Below are positions 10,547 to 20,739 of a stretch of DNA of 64,000 bases, piece after piece. Source of the DNA: Tetramitus jugosus (taxonomy: Eukaryota; Heterolobosea; Eutetramitea; Acrasida; Vahlkampfiidae). The stretch is from NCBI GenBank assembly GCA_937625935.1, contig OW569364.1, positions 1 to 64,000 on the forward strand. Direction: 5' to 3'. Every line of letters starts with the position of its first letter. Position 1 is the first letter of the stretch. The notes under the pieces are model-generated. The model saw nothing but the letters and a program-made list of their open reading frames with translations. It was not told the DNA's origin and made no database searches. The position numbers and the translations under genes were made by a program.

Positions 10547-12019
10547 TTATTCGTTCTTACAGGCAATACAACTCTGTTTCAAACTCATGATCTGTGGGAT
10601 TAGTGTGACAGCTGCATCCACAAACATTCTTTTCTTCACAAACCTGCTGAAAGAGTCACACTGCAGCAGTCTCCTCACAAATTCTGAAACGTCGTTGAAG
10701 ACGTGATCTTCTGGCGAAAGCTCTGTACTCAACTCCTTCGAAACTGTGGTTCGGAGCTCATGGGGTAAATTCAACTCTTTTGGTGCTTGCTCTGGGATGT
10801 ATGTTGAGTAGATACTGTATTCTCTATCCTTCATTTTCTTCACGAGATTCTTGTTCTTGTTTAGTGACTTGATGAAGTCTTCAACCTCATCCAAAAATTC
10901 GATAGATTCGGAAGAAAATTCATTTCTCAAATGCTGAGCAAACAAGGCTCTGAGAGTAGGATCACCCATCGTCATACTAAACACTTGCGCACTGTTCTCA
11001 GAGCAGTAGGTGGTAACAGATGTGACCAAATCAGTATGAGAGAAGTGGAATTTGAGAACATCCATGACTTCAACAGGCTCAATACGATCAAACATACCAT
11101 AACCGGACTTTAACGACGCAGGTGTCACCCACTTGTAAATGATGTTGGATTGGTTGTCAAGAACAACTACTGCTGGCTGTGTGATTCCGTCATCGTGGGA
11201 GGAATCATAGAAATCTGAGGTTTTTAGGGCACTTCTGATAATTCGCTGCATTACCTTGAAGGCATATCCTCCCTTCTTTGAGATCTTCAGGTTATACTTT
11301 TTTCCCAGTTCACATTTCGTGTCACTGATCAGATCGAAATCTAATTCAGCAGTTTCTTTCATCTGATCAACAAATTGTTGTTCTTGAGAGCAGATGGCAT
11401 AAACTTCTCCACCCATGGAGCGAATATCCTTCATACAATCATTGACCTGTCTCAGATACAATGGACAATTGCCACACCAAGTTCCACGATAGAAGAATAG
11501 AACAGTGAATTTGGAGAGGGGAGCAATGGTTTGCACCCATTTAGCCATCATCTTCTTTCGTGCTAGTTTCAGTTTTTCATCCTTCTGCTTGCACCTCGTG
11601 CACTCACCATCTACAGTAGAAGAGTACTCTGGATGACCACAGTCAACATTCTTAATCAACTTGCAAGCATCTAAAGTTTCGAACAATATCGGTACAGCAC
11701 TGCCCATGTCGTTGTTTATCACCTGTTGAATCTTGTCATGTTTCAATTGAAGTTCGGCAATCTTGTTTCTCAACATGTCAACTTCTTCACTTTCAGTAGT
11801 ACCTGAGTCAAGAATGAGCTGATCAAGCTGGCTCTGGGCTTGAATGATCTCATTCTCAGCGTTTAGTAGCTTGACAACGTTGTAGTATGAGGCGACAACT
11901 GGTTCTTTGAATTGAGTTTTCTTGTGGTTAATTTGTTGAATTAGATCGGTCTTATTCGTATGCTTGTTCATGGTTATTTGGTTCTTGTGTTTTGGTTTGT
12001 TGCTGTGTGGCTGTGCCAA
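10547..12019 (-). CDS. AhpC/TSA (peroxiredoxin-like) domain fused to a C-terminal RGS domain
   Basis: The protein has up to 490 residues; a second in-frame Met at about residue 17 could be the true start. After a Lys/Asn-rich leader and a short coiled coil (about 45-105) comes a small Cys cluster (C-x2-GHPEYSSTVDGEC-x2-C). A thioredoxin-fold AhpC/TSA-like domain follows (about 165-320) with FFYRGTWCGNCPLYLRQ, a C-x-x-C at the usual active-site turn, and QPAVVVLDNQSNIIYKWV. Residues 345-475 match an RGS domain (LRNEFSSESIEFLDEVEDF; LNLPHELR; CDSFSRF). I infer a redox-linked G-protein regulator. It lies just upstream of, and on the same strand as, the MHYT-PAS-RGS gene. Confidence 0.8.
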   Translation of the reverse strand: MAQPHSNKPKHKNQITMNKHTNKTDLIQQINHKKTQFKEPVVASYYNVVKLLNAENEIIQAQSQLDQLILDSGTTESEEVDMLRNKIAELQLKHDKIQQVINNDMGSAVPILFETLDACKLIKNVDCGHPEYSSTVDGECTRCKQKDEKLKLARKKMMAKWVQTIAPLSKFTVLFFYRGTWCGNCPLYLRQVNDCMKDIRSMGGEVYAICSQEQQFVDQMKETAELDFDLISDTKCELGKKYNLKISKKGGYAFKVMQRIIRSALKTSDFYDSSHDDGITQPAVVVLDNQSNIIYKWVTPASLKSGYGMFDRIEPVEVMDVLKFHFSHTDLVTSVTTYCSENSAQVFSMTMGDPTLRALFAQHLRNEFSSESIEFLDEVEDFIKSLNKNKNLVKKMKDREYSIYSTYIPEQAPKELNLPHELRTTVSKELSTELSPEDHVFNDVSEFVRRLLQCDSFSRFVKKRMFVDAAVTLIPQIMSLKQSCIACKNE

Positions 12020-12176
12020 GTGTCACCTAACTTCAAAAAGCTTTTGGGTATCCGGATAAAACGAACTTCTTTTGGTTGCGGTTCCCCTAAGAAGCCAAAT
12101 TCTTCCGCAAAAATTGCCGCAGCACTCTCTGTTTGGGATAAAAGGAGATTTCGATTTCGGTTTTACGAAGCGTGAT

Positions 12177-15100
12177 TCACTTTGTACATTCTTTTGATAT
12201 GGCGTTCAATTCCATTGTAATCTCTGAAAAAGATGGTCTTTTTGTATGATCTGAATCCCAACATCGTGTGGCGAGAGAGTAAAAAGCTTGCGCAACCGCC
12301 GGTATTCGAGTTGTTAAAATACTTTGCGTGTTGCTCTTAGAGAAAAAGTCGATGAGTGCTTGTGTGTCATTTGTTGATGATATCTCGTTGGAAGGATCAA
12401 ACGGTATGACGGGCCTCAATCCTTTAACGATATCCATTCCTAGTGCGAAGAGAGATATGTTTGCATATCGTGGATATGGAGGCGATAAAGTAAATATTTC
12501 ATGCATGATAATGCCAAAACTGAAAACATCACACTTTTCATTATACGCTTGATGAGTCAAAATTTCTGGAGCACAATATTCTGGCATAAGTAATATGTGA
12601 GTTCATCTGTTAATTCAAAACAATTTGAGGGAATGAAAACATACCAATCGTTCCATATGATTTTCCCATGGTGAAAGAACTGTCAGTTGCCTTGCTCACA
12701 CCAAAATCACAAATGTTCACACTAAACTTATCATCCAACAATATATTTTGAGGCTTCAAATCTCTGTGTACAATGCGAGGACTCCTATCATGCAAGTAAG
12801 CCATCGTATCAGCAATCTGGCACAAGATGTTCACTTTCATACCAAAGTTTCTTAATGCTCTATTTCCGTTGTGCAACATTTTGTCTAAACTTCCATTCAC
12901 AGCAAATTGAGTGATCAAGAACTTATCTCCATCTTCATTTGAAGAATAACCATACAAGTAGAGAATGTTGGGGTGTCGCAGACTTTGAAGAATTGAAACT
13001 TCTTTGATAAATGATTCATCATCGGATACCTTCATCTTCTTCACTGCCACCAAGTTATTTCTCCACTCTCCTTTGAATACAACTCCATAGGCTCCTTCAG
13101 AAATACGACTAATTAACTTGATCTCCTTCATATTGATGTAAAAATCTCCTCGCTCAATGTTTTTGTCGAGTTCAAGTTCACTCATTTCTTCCAACAAACA
13201 GGCACGCAGCTCTGATTTCATTCTCGCTTCTCGTCTTCTCTTTTTGATGAGAACTCCAGCCACAACGGCAGCCAGAATGAGAGAAGCACACAGCAGCACC
13301 CCTAAAATCGACAATGACCACAAAGGTTTCAGGTTTGGGAGGCATGTATCACCGATGTATCCATGATGGCAAACACAACTATTCGGTTTTTCACATTTTC
13401 CATGTGAGGAGCAAACATCCCTCTCGATGCTTGACCGTCCATAGCAAATAGGGTAAAAGCAATTCGTTCCAGTGTAACCTTCATTGCATTCACACACATC
13501 AGCATCAATACAAACTCCATTACCCGAACATGCACTCCTCACATTCTTGGATTGTATTCCAAAGCAATCGAATAGCTCACAGTCATTGCCATAATATCCT
13601 TGCTCACAAGTTACTCCAAGAAATCCGATTGAAAAGGTGCCAATGAATAAACTGGTTATATTGTGCTTCGTATCTACATTGTCTGTGTTGACCCATGTTG
13701 AATAATTGTGTTGGGAATTCCAATAAGCTAATTTTCCATCGTTGGTCAGAGCAAGGATTGAAATGTCATTCACTGCAAACTGAGATACTATCCTTCCTTT
13801 CAACAAACCATTCATACTCAAAAGCACTGGAAGATTCACAGATTCAGAACCACTAAAATCAGTTAAACCCCAAGAAAATAACTGCCCATCACTGGTCAAA
13901 ATGGTTGTGTGTTTGTTACCTGCTGTAATATGGGTGACGTTCTTGCCTTTCAAACGACCCATTTCAACCGCAACCGGAACCGAACTATACCGTGATCCGT
14001 GGCTTCCAACCATTCCTATATTCAATCCCCAAGTAAAAAGCTCCCCATCACTCGTTAATACAACTACATGATAATCACCAGTTGCAATTTGAGTTATTTT
14101 CCTCCCTTCCAAATTCCCTTTCATATCAACAGCGACTGGAGTCACTCTGTTCGTAGCAGTTGTATCTCCAAGCTGACCCACACTATTTACTCCCCAAGAG
14201 TACAGCATGTCATCATTTGCAATCACGACAACATACCCAACACCTGCATCAACATGTGAAATTGTTTTCCCACTCAATGCACCATTCATTCGAGCAGAGA
14301 CAGGTTGTGATCTGCTCGTATCTGACCCATCTCCCAGCTCAGAGAAATTATTGGCACCCCAAGCAAACAATACACCGTCATCTGACATAGCCACAGTAAA
14401 CCACAAACCCAAGTTGTATCGCGTAATGAATCGTCTGCTCAACATAACACTCTGCTCAACCATCACGGGATACCGCTTCTCTATCTCAGTTCCGTCACCA
14501 ACTTCCCCGATATAGTTACTTCCCCAGGAATAGAGAATGCCATTCTTCGTGGAAGCAACGAATTGATCAGTGACTTGTAACGGCAATCCCGATCTTGCTG
14601 TAAGATGCGTGATCATATTCCCATCCAGTCCATCCTTGATACCAACAGCGGTGGGTGTTTCTTTTCTAACATTTGTTACATCTCCCAACTGACCCCACGA
14701 ATAAATCTTTCCTTTACTTGTCAATAGCATCGCATGATTTCCACCTGATGCAATTTGAGTTATGAATGAACCATTGGACACAATGTGATCAATTTTCACA
14801 ACAACCGGTCTGTCTCGATTAATGAATGTTCCATCGCCCAGTTGGCCAACGCTATTCATGCCCCAACTGAACAACATACCATCACTCGTCAAAGCCAATG
14901 TATGATAGGCGCCACATGCAATTTGAGTGACAACTTTTCCAGATAGATCTTCGCCCACTTCCCTAGGTAAATAACCATTGTATGTACTACCCCAACCAAG
15001 TTGGCCTTGCTCATTACTACCCCAAGTATATACCTTGCAATCACTCATCAATACCACATTGTGTTTGTTTCCAACGGAAACTTGAATAAAGTTCTTGCCC

Positions 15101-16017
15101 TGAAGAGTATCACTTATATAAACAGGTGTGGGACGTGTTCTTGTCTGACCAAGGAATCTTCCCCAGGAAAATACTCTGCCATCATTCGTTAAAGCCACTG
15201 AATGATGCTCACCAGCGCCAATATGAGTGACTATTGAACCTTCTGGTGCTCTCAAATCGACAGATACTGGTCTCAGCTTATTTTCTGTGGTACCGTCTCC
15301 TAATTCTCCACCACTGTTACTCCCCCAAGCAAATATTTTCCCATCATTCGTTAGTGCTAGGGAATGAGAAACGCCGGCTGCAAGTTGAGTCAACCATGTA
15401 CTCGTTTCATTCAAAATAACGTGACTTAAATCAACATAAACAGGGACTTTTCTATCATTAGATGATCCCTCACCCAATTGACCATTCCTATTAGAGCCCC
15501 AAGAGTACAACTCGCCATTCCTTTTCAAAATGAGAACATGCCGATCACCACATGATAGTTGAGCAATGGGAGAGTTGACAGAGTATCGTCTCAGACTCGT
15601 CTCATACAACACAGGATATGGTTCTTGTCTTTCTATATTTGAGAGATCAAGAGGGTTTCCCCAGGAAAATAAAGTGCCCTCATGATCGATAGCCATTGAA
15701 TAAAGACCACCTGCGAACAAGCTCGTCCAATTGGTTCGATCAAACGATGATCTCTCAAAGTCCAGCATTGGTCTCATTGTTGCTTCTCCTGGAATAACAT
15801 TCATCTCAGGCAAGTCTCCACTCAAAGGATTAAAGTTGATGACTTGCAGTACTTGAGTCATGTAAACCATGGAGGATGCAATTCTTTTCTGGTTTGTCAC
15901 AGGCAACGATGACGACACAAGAGTCGTCAACAAGAGAACACAAAAACATGTGCTAGCAGAGAAGAACAATAAGAATCTCATCACTTTGAACTCGTTTTTG
16001 TGAATCTGAACCAGCAT
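12177..16017 (-). CDS. RCC1-repeat/EGF-like receptor protein kinase (two exons)
   Basis: Exons 16017-12645 and 12580-12177 are joined across a 64-base intron (GTATGT...GCCAG). The splice joins SYGTI to EYCAPEIL, restoring an intact kinase activation segment; total 1258 residues. Order: signal peptide (about 1-40); at least twelve RCC1 repeats (about 95-790; SWGSNxxGQLG, H-x-x-x-L-T-x-DG); EGF-like Cys repeats (about 800-890); one membrane helix (LSILGVLLCASLILAAVVAG) with a KKRRREAR stop-transfer; and a kinase with G-loop SEGAYG, VAVKK, HRDLKPQN and DFG all intact. It looks like a tyrosine-kinase-like (TKL) receptor kinase. An extracellular RCC1 propeller as ligand-binding head is an inference. 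A second Met (MRFLLFF) may be the true start. Confidence 0.85.
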
Positions 16018-16329
16018 ACTCGGGACATTCCATTATAAAACAATATCGCTCGTTATCTCCGGGGGAAGATGCGGATGTTTTAATTTTCACCCTTTTCCCC
16101 TACACCTTGCATTCTGGTTCCACCAAAAAAAAAGCCTGCGTCTGTGCATACCCCAGAAGTTCTTTTCTCATCAAAGAAGAAATGAAAAAAAATTGATAGG
16201 ATATGTCGAAGCGGAGAAAGACAACGAAAAGGTAGCTCAGTATTTTTGGCTTATGACCTCCCAAACCAAAAACCAAAAAGCCTATCATAATAACGGAACA
16301 TCATAACGCGTGACACAATAGACAAACAA

Positions 16330-17496
16330 ATGTTGCGTGCCAATCAATTCACTCGCGTAGGTTTCATCTACAATCCCAAAGCAAACAAGGGCAAATGTGA
16401 AACAGAGTTCCTTCTCAAAATTAAGCCACTCATTGAATTGTACTTTGGTCCTCAGAGAACTCATGCGATTCTAGCGACTGAAAAGGTGGGTGGGGCATTT
16501 GATCGTGCCATTCAATTGTATCATGAAAAGTGTGATTTAGTTGTTGCATGTGGTGGTGATGGTACATTGAGTGAAGTGATTAATGGCATTAAATTTGCTG
16601 AAGAACAACTACAACAAGTGCATATTAATGATGATAATTTAGAGAATGCACCAGTTAGTTCACTAGAGACGAGTCCATATAGGCCTGCTGTTGGAATGAT
16701 CACACTAGGTACATCGGATGATTTTGCTTCTCACATTCAAATGGTGAAGAAATCAGTGACGACGACACAGGATCGAAAAAAGACAAAATATGAAGACCAG
16801 TATGAAGAAATGATCAAGGTGTTGAGTGAAACTGGTTGTGTGACATCGGTTGATCTTGGACACGTGGAAGCGACTCCGGTCGTTCGATTGAACAATGGTC
16901 GATTTCAAAAGGTGAGCGATGATCAACCAAGGAAACGATCATACTTTGTAAATATTGCGAGTTTTGGTGTGTGCGCAGACATTACCGATAAACTCAATAC
17001 GGCGAGTCATCTTTGGAATAAGGCTCTGTACAGTTCATTTCAAGCCATTTGGAAACAGTTTACCTATACGAATAAATGGATTGAGATACAATTCATTGGA
17101 TTAGATGGTGAGCAGGGCAAGGACAAGGTGGAATGTCGACTGCACCAAGCAACAGCTGTTGGAAATGGAAGTACCTATGGCAATGGGTTGAAAATATGTC
17201 CTCACTCGAGTATTGTGGATGGTTTATTTAGTGTTTGCCGATTGGGTGATATTGGTATCCGAGATATCCCTATATTGACCAAGATTTATACAGGAGATCA
17301 CATCCACATAGGTCATAAGGAAATATTTGCAGACAAGTGCATGGCGTTGGAGGCTAGGTGTGCTCAAAAGAATGAAAATGATTTAGTGCTCGTAGAGACT
17401 GATGGCGAGGTTATTGGAGCATTGCCTGCTAGATTCACCGTTCGAACTAAAGCACTTGAACTCGTAGTTCCTGAGCATATGATCCACTCTATTTGA
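16330..17496 (+). CDS. Diacylglycerol/sphingoid-base kinase-family lipid kinase
   Basis: The protein has 388 residues. The N-terminal half has the DAGK-catalytic/LCB5 fold signatures: GFIYNPKANKGKCE near the start, VACGGDGTLSEVINGI (about 75-90) for nucleotide binding, and GMITLGTSDDFASHI (about 118-132), where most relatives have GT-x-NDFA. The C-terminal half carries the second beta domain (VGNGSTYGNGLKICPHSSIVDG; ETDGEVIGALPARFTV). It should phosphorylate a lipid hydroxyl such as diacylglycerol or a sphingoid base; sequence alone does not decide which. There is no membrane segment. It is transcribed away from the RCC1 kinase gene across a 310-base shared upstream region. Confidence 0.8.
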   Translation: MLRANQFTRVGFIYNPKANKGKCETEFLLKIKPLIELYFGPQRTHAILATEKVGGAFDRAIQLYHEKCDLVVACGGDGTLSEVINGIKFAEEQLQQVHINDDNLENAPVSSLETSPYRPAVGMITLGTSDDFASHIQMVKKSVTTTQDRKKTKYEDQYEEMIKVLSETGCVTSVDLGHVEATPVVRLNNGRFQKVSDDQPRKRSYFVNIASFGVCADITDKLNTASHLWNKALYSSFQAIWKQFTYTNKWIEIQFIGLDGEQGKDKVECRLHQATAVGNGSTYGNGLKICPHSSIVDGLFSVCRLGDIGIRDIPILTKIYTGDHIHIGHKEIFADKCMALEARCAQKNENDLVLVETDGEVIGALPARFTVRTKALELVVPEHMIHSI

Positions 17497-17517
17497 AACA
17501 GAGGATTGCTGTTTTGA

Positions 17518-20129
17518 TCACTGGTATTGGATTCTGCTGCGATTAATGGCCTTCTTAGCATAACGTATGCACGAAGTCTTCTCTACTTTCTGCATCTCTT
17601 CTAACTTCAACAGCAGCGCAATAGCAACCGAGTCAGTATGGTCAACGCAACTTTCCAAGTACGTGTGAAGAGTATGGATGGATTCCTCAATATTTCCCTT
17701 CTCATATAGAGAGTATGCTTGTTCATAGAGAGCGTATCTGTTGTCTTTCTGTTGGTGTTGCATTTCATACATCCATTCATCAGCTACTTCTTTCTTCTCA
17801 TCGATTACTTCATATACTGGCACCGTTGTATAAGTATTGCTCACAGAGTTTTCATCCAATAACAATTCATCAATCTTTCTAGTTATAGCCCGAGGTTGTA
17901 AACAATTGGAAACAATGGAGGTCCCATACTCATCATTCAAGGGCTCAATCAATTTACAAATGTCAACACTAGACCCGAAGATGGAATAAGATTTTCTATC
18001 ATTTGTCCCGAGATTTCCAACAAAAGTACTAGGGGATGAAGCGATTGCTATCGATATTCTCGGAGCAGGTGCTTCCTTTTGAGAGAAGAAATTTCGTGAG
18101 AATACATCAATTTCCTTCTTGAGATGTAGAGCGCATAACAGAGCTTGTTGAGCAGGATCCGACACTTGCGTGCTTGTGTTCCAGTTAATAGTGAACTTAT
18201 TGGCCTTGCAATCATGCAACTCTCCCTTGAATCTCTTAGCATATCGAATGATAATATTGCTCAGGCGAGAATGCAGAAAAACAAAATCAGTCACACCTAG
18301 AGCTGTGATGATCTGATAATGGTTGTGCAACTTTAACATAAATGTGGTCACCTCCCGCTGCTCCAAAGATATGCTAAATTTGGAGATAACTCGTACTGAT
18401 TCATACGAAGAGCTAGAAGATGCTCCAATTCTGACTGAACCACGGTGGCTTGATGGAGTGTCTCCTTTGGTTGACTCGTCGATGTCCATTTCGTTGTTGA
18501 CGTTGTTAGAATCTAAGTTAGCTAGTATATGAGAGGGTAAGAACGATCGATAGAGTTTCAATTTCCGAACCATGGCAATGAAACTTAGATGAATGCATCT
18601 CATCTCATACAAATAAGGACTTTGAGAGATGTTTGATAATATACTATCCAAATCCATTGTACTCACCAGATCAAGCTCGGTAACTATCATTCCTAGGGGT
18701 TTTGTGATAATTCGTAAAATTACTATTCCAAACGTGCATGCGATGAGAACAATTACAGCACTGATAACAATGGCAGAAATCAATCCGGGTACGGCAGGCG
18801 CAAAAAAGACGGATGATGGGACAACATACATCATAACCCATCCATATTCTCTGTTCAAGGCAGCACTCACTAGAATTTTCTTTCGATCCCAACTCGTGAG
18901 TGTGAAAGTCATCGTGCTCCAACCAGAAGAATTGAACTGCCCAGGAAACTTCTCATAATCTATTCCAGCCACTTTGTGAATCTGATGGAGTGAAGGACTG
19001 ATTAATCGATGGTTAATATCATTGAGTGTAGCCACACGATTTATCGTAGAGTTACCATCTCTAACAACAGTAGGAGTTCCATCCGTTGCAGTAAGAAGAC
19101 TTCCTGTGCTTTTCTCGAATAGAATTGTTACTCCTGAGTTGTCTGTTAGGGGTCTTAAGATGGACAAAAAGCTCTCTGAAAAATATCCAACTCTTGATAC
19201 ACCTACCATACTCCCATTTCTCCATGCGGGAGTGAATAGAGTAATTAAAGTCAAGCAAGTTCTACCAGGTATACAAGTAGGATTCACCAAGTACGAGGGA
19301 GTAAGGCCTGATTTTGGTGATTGGGCCGCCAGTATTGTGGCAAGGTTCGGGGTCACTGGATCTGTACGAGACAACAAGTGAGGTAACAAAGATCCTGTTT
19401 TGGCACTGGCAAGAGTTAGATTCACGTAACCTGGTGGAGTCACATCTTCCCAAGAAAACCGTGCTATATAGGTCCCTGGTCGCGTTGTGGGTGTTGTTGC
19501 AAAAGTGATAAAGTTCTCTCTCGTGCTAGTAGTAGTAGAATTTACACTCAACGTTGAGAAGAGATAGTTCTAGGAAGGGATCTGTTAGCAATCTCTTCTG
19601 TGATATAATCATGCGGGACTACTTACATTCATGGAAAAATATGCCTTCTGAAATGAATGAAACACTAGACGCTTGATCGTTTTAAAATCTGAGACGTCGA
19701 CTGCGTCACTCTCAATAACAGAGGCTTGTTGATCTGCCAACGACATCAAGGATGACAGCCTCTGATCGATTGCATACTTCATGCCATCAAAAGCTGCAGA
19801 TTGAAGTCTACTGGCCGATCTATTCGCCAGAATGACCACAGTACCAATCCAGATCACTAAAATGCTACAATGTTATTCAACCTGATAGAAATTGGATTGT
19901 TTGATGAATTGAAATTCCTTTAGTACTTACCTGAAACAATTATGATTCCAGTCATCATGGAGAAGACTGCTGCGATGAGCATTGTTTTGACTGAGCTGAT
20001 GCAAGATATCAACTTGCCAGATTGTTGATTTTCCTCTTGAATTGCGTCATCATTCCCTTCTGAACTTGAATCTGGATAGGCTTCTGAAAATTCATCCTCC
20101 TGGTTTGGGTGTGTCTTTATTTTCAACAT
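17518..20129 (-). CDS. Cache-type transmembrane receptor with degenerate class III cyclase domain (three exons)
   Basis: Exons 20129-19931, 19856-19627 and 19569-17518 are joined across two short introns (GTAAGT...TTTAG; GTAAGT...CCTAG); total 826 residues. An acidic N-terminal tail leads to membrane helix 1 (about 50-78). A roughly 320-residue extracellular region resembles a dCACHE sensor. Membrane helix 2 (about 400-428) is followed by a HAMP-like stretch, then a domain with class III adenylyl/guanylyl cyclase layout (about 540-690: EQREVT..., then NLGTNDRKSYSIFGSSVDI). Both metal-binding Asp positions appear replaced (Lys in the first strand, Asn in the second), so catalysis is doubtful. 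The tail has a TPR-like helical pair. It ends only 22 bases from the convergent lipid kinase gene. Confidence 0.75.
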
Positions 20130-20739
20130 GTGTGTTGCTGATTGTTGTTGTTGTTGCTTTGTCGTGGCAAGATTGAGTTGAAATATTCTTCATCGTAGTC
20201 GCTACAACACACCACGCAGTTGCACTGACTTCCTACCGATTTTGGACCATCCCTCAAGAGTTCATTCCTTCCAAATGGCATTCCCGCAGCAATGACTCAA
20301 CGTTTGTGGTGGAACTCTGAGTACCTTCATATGACAACACAGGGATTCGTATTGTAGAGAGCTATCGAGAGGACACAAAGTGGTTCGGTTGAGTCGAATC
20401 AATTTGAGGAGATTCATCAATTTGGCTTTTGTTTCCAAGTTGGATATCCGCGGCATCTCTGAGCCGTAGAAGATAGCGGTAAAATTCGGTTCCGCTGTAC
20501 AGAACGTTGGGTCAAGCTCTCCAACTCTTGAAATGCAGTTACAGAAATAGTTTGTGGATGTTGAATGTTCAATTCTGCTCTTCGACTTATCCGTGGAGAA
20601 AAATTAAGTAATCCTTAAGAGGATCTCATAGAGCCATTCAGAGACGCCGCACTAATGACGAAAAACTTGTGAAACAGAGTGGTGGTGTAAAGGATTGCTC
20701 CTACATAATAAGAAGTGCCTGGAACACCCAGGAACATAT
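20130..20739. other. Intergenic region, no gene supported
   Basis: A 65-codon minus-strand frame (20262-20456) rich in Leu and Cys has no recognisable domain. Nothing else in this 600-base stretch looks coding. It should contain the 5' leader of the receptor gene and the 3' end of the P450 fusion gene. Confidence 0.4.

Noticed and set aside
12588-12650. Splice acceptor at AACAG instead of GCCAG in the kinase gene
   Set aside because: It would bring an in-frame TGA and miss the EYCAPE segment; GCCAG restores the kinase motif.
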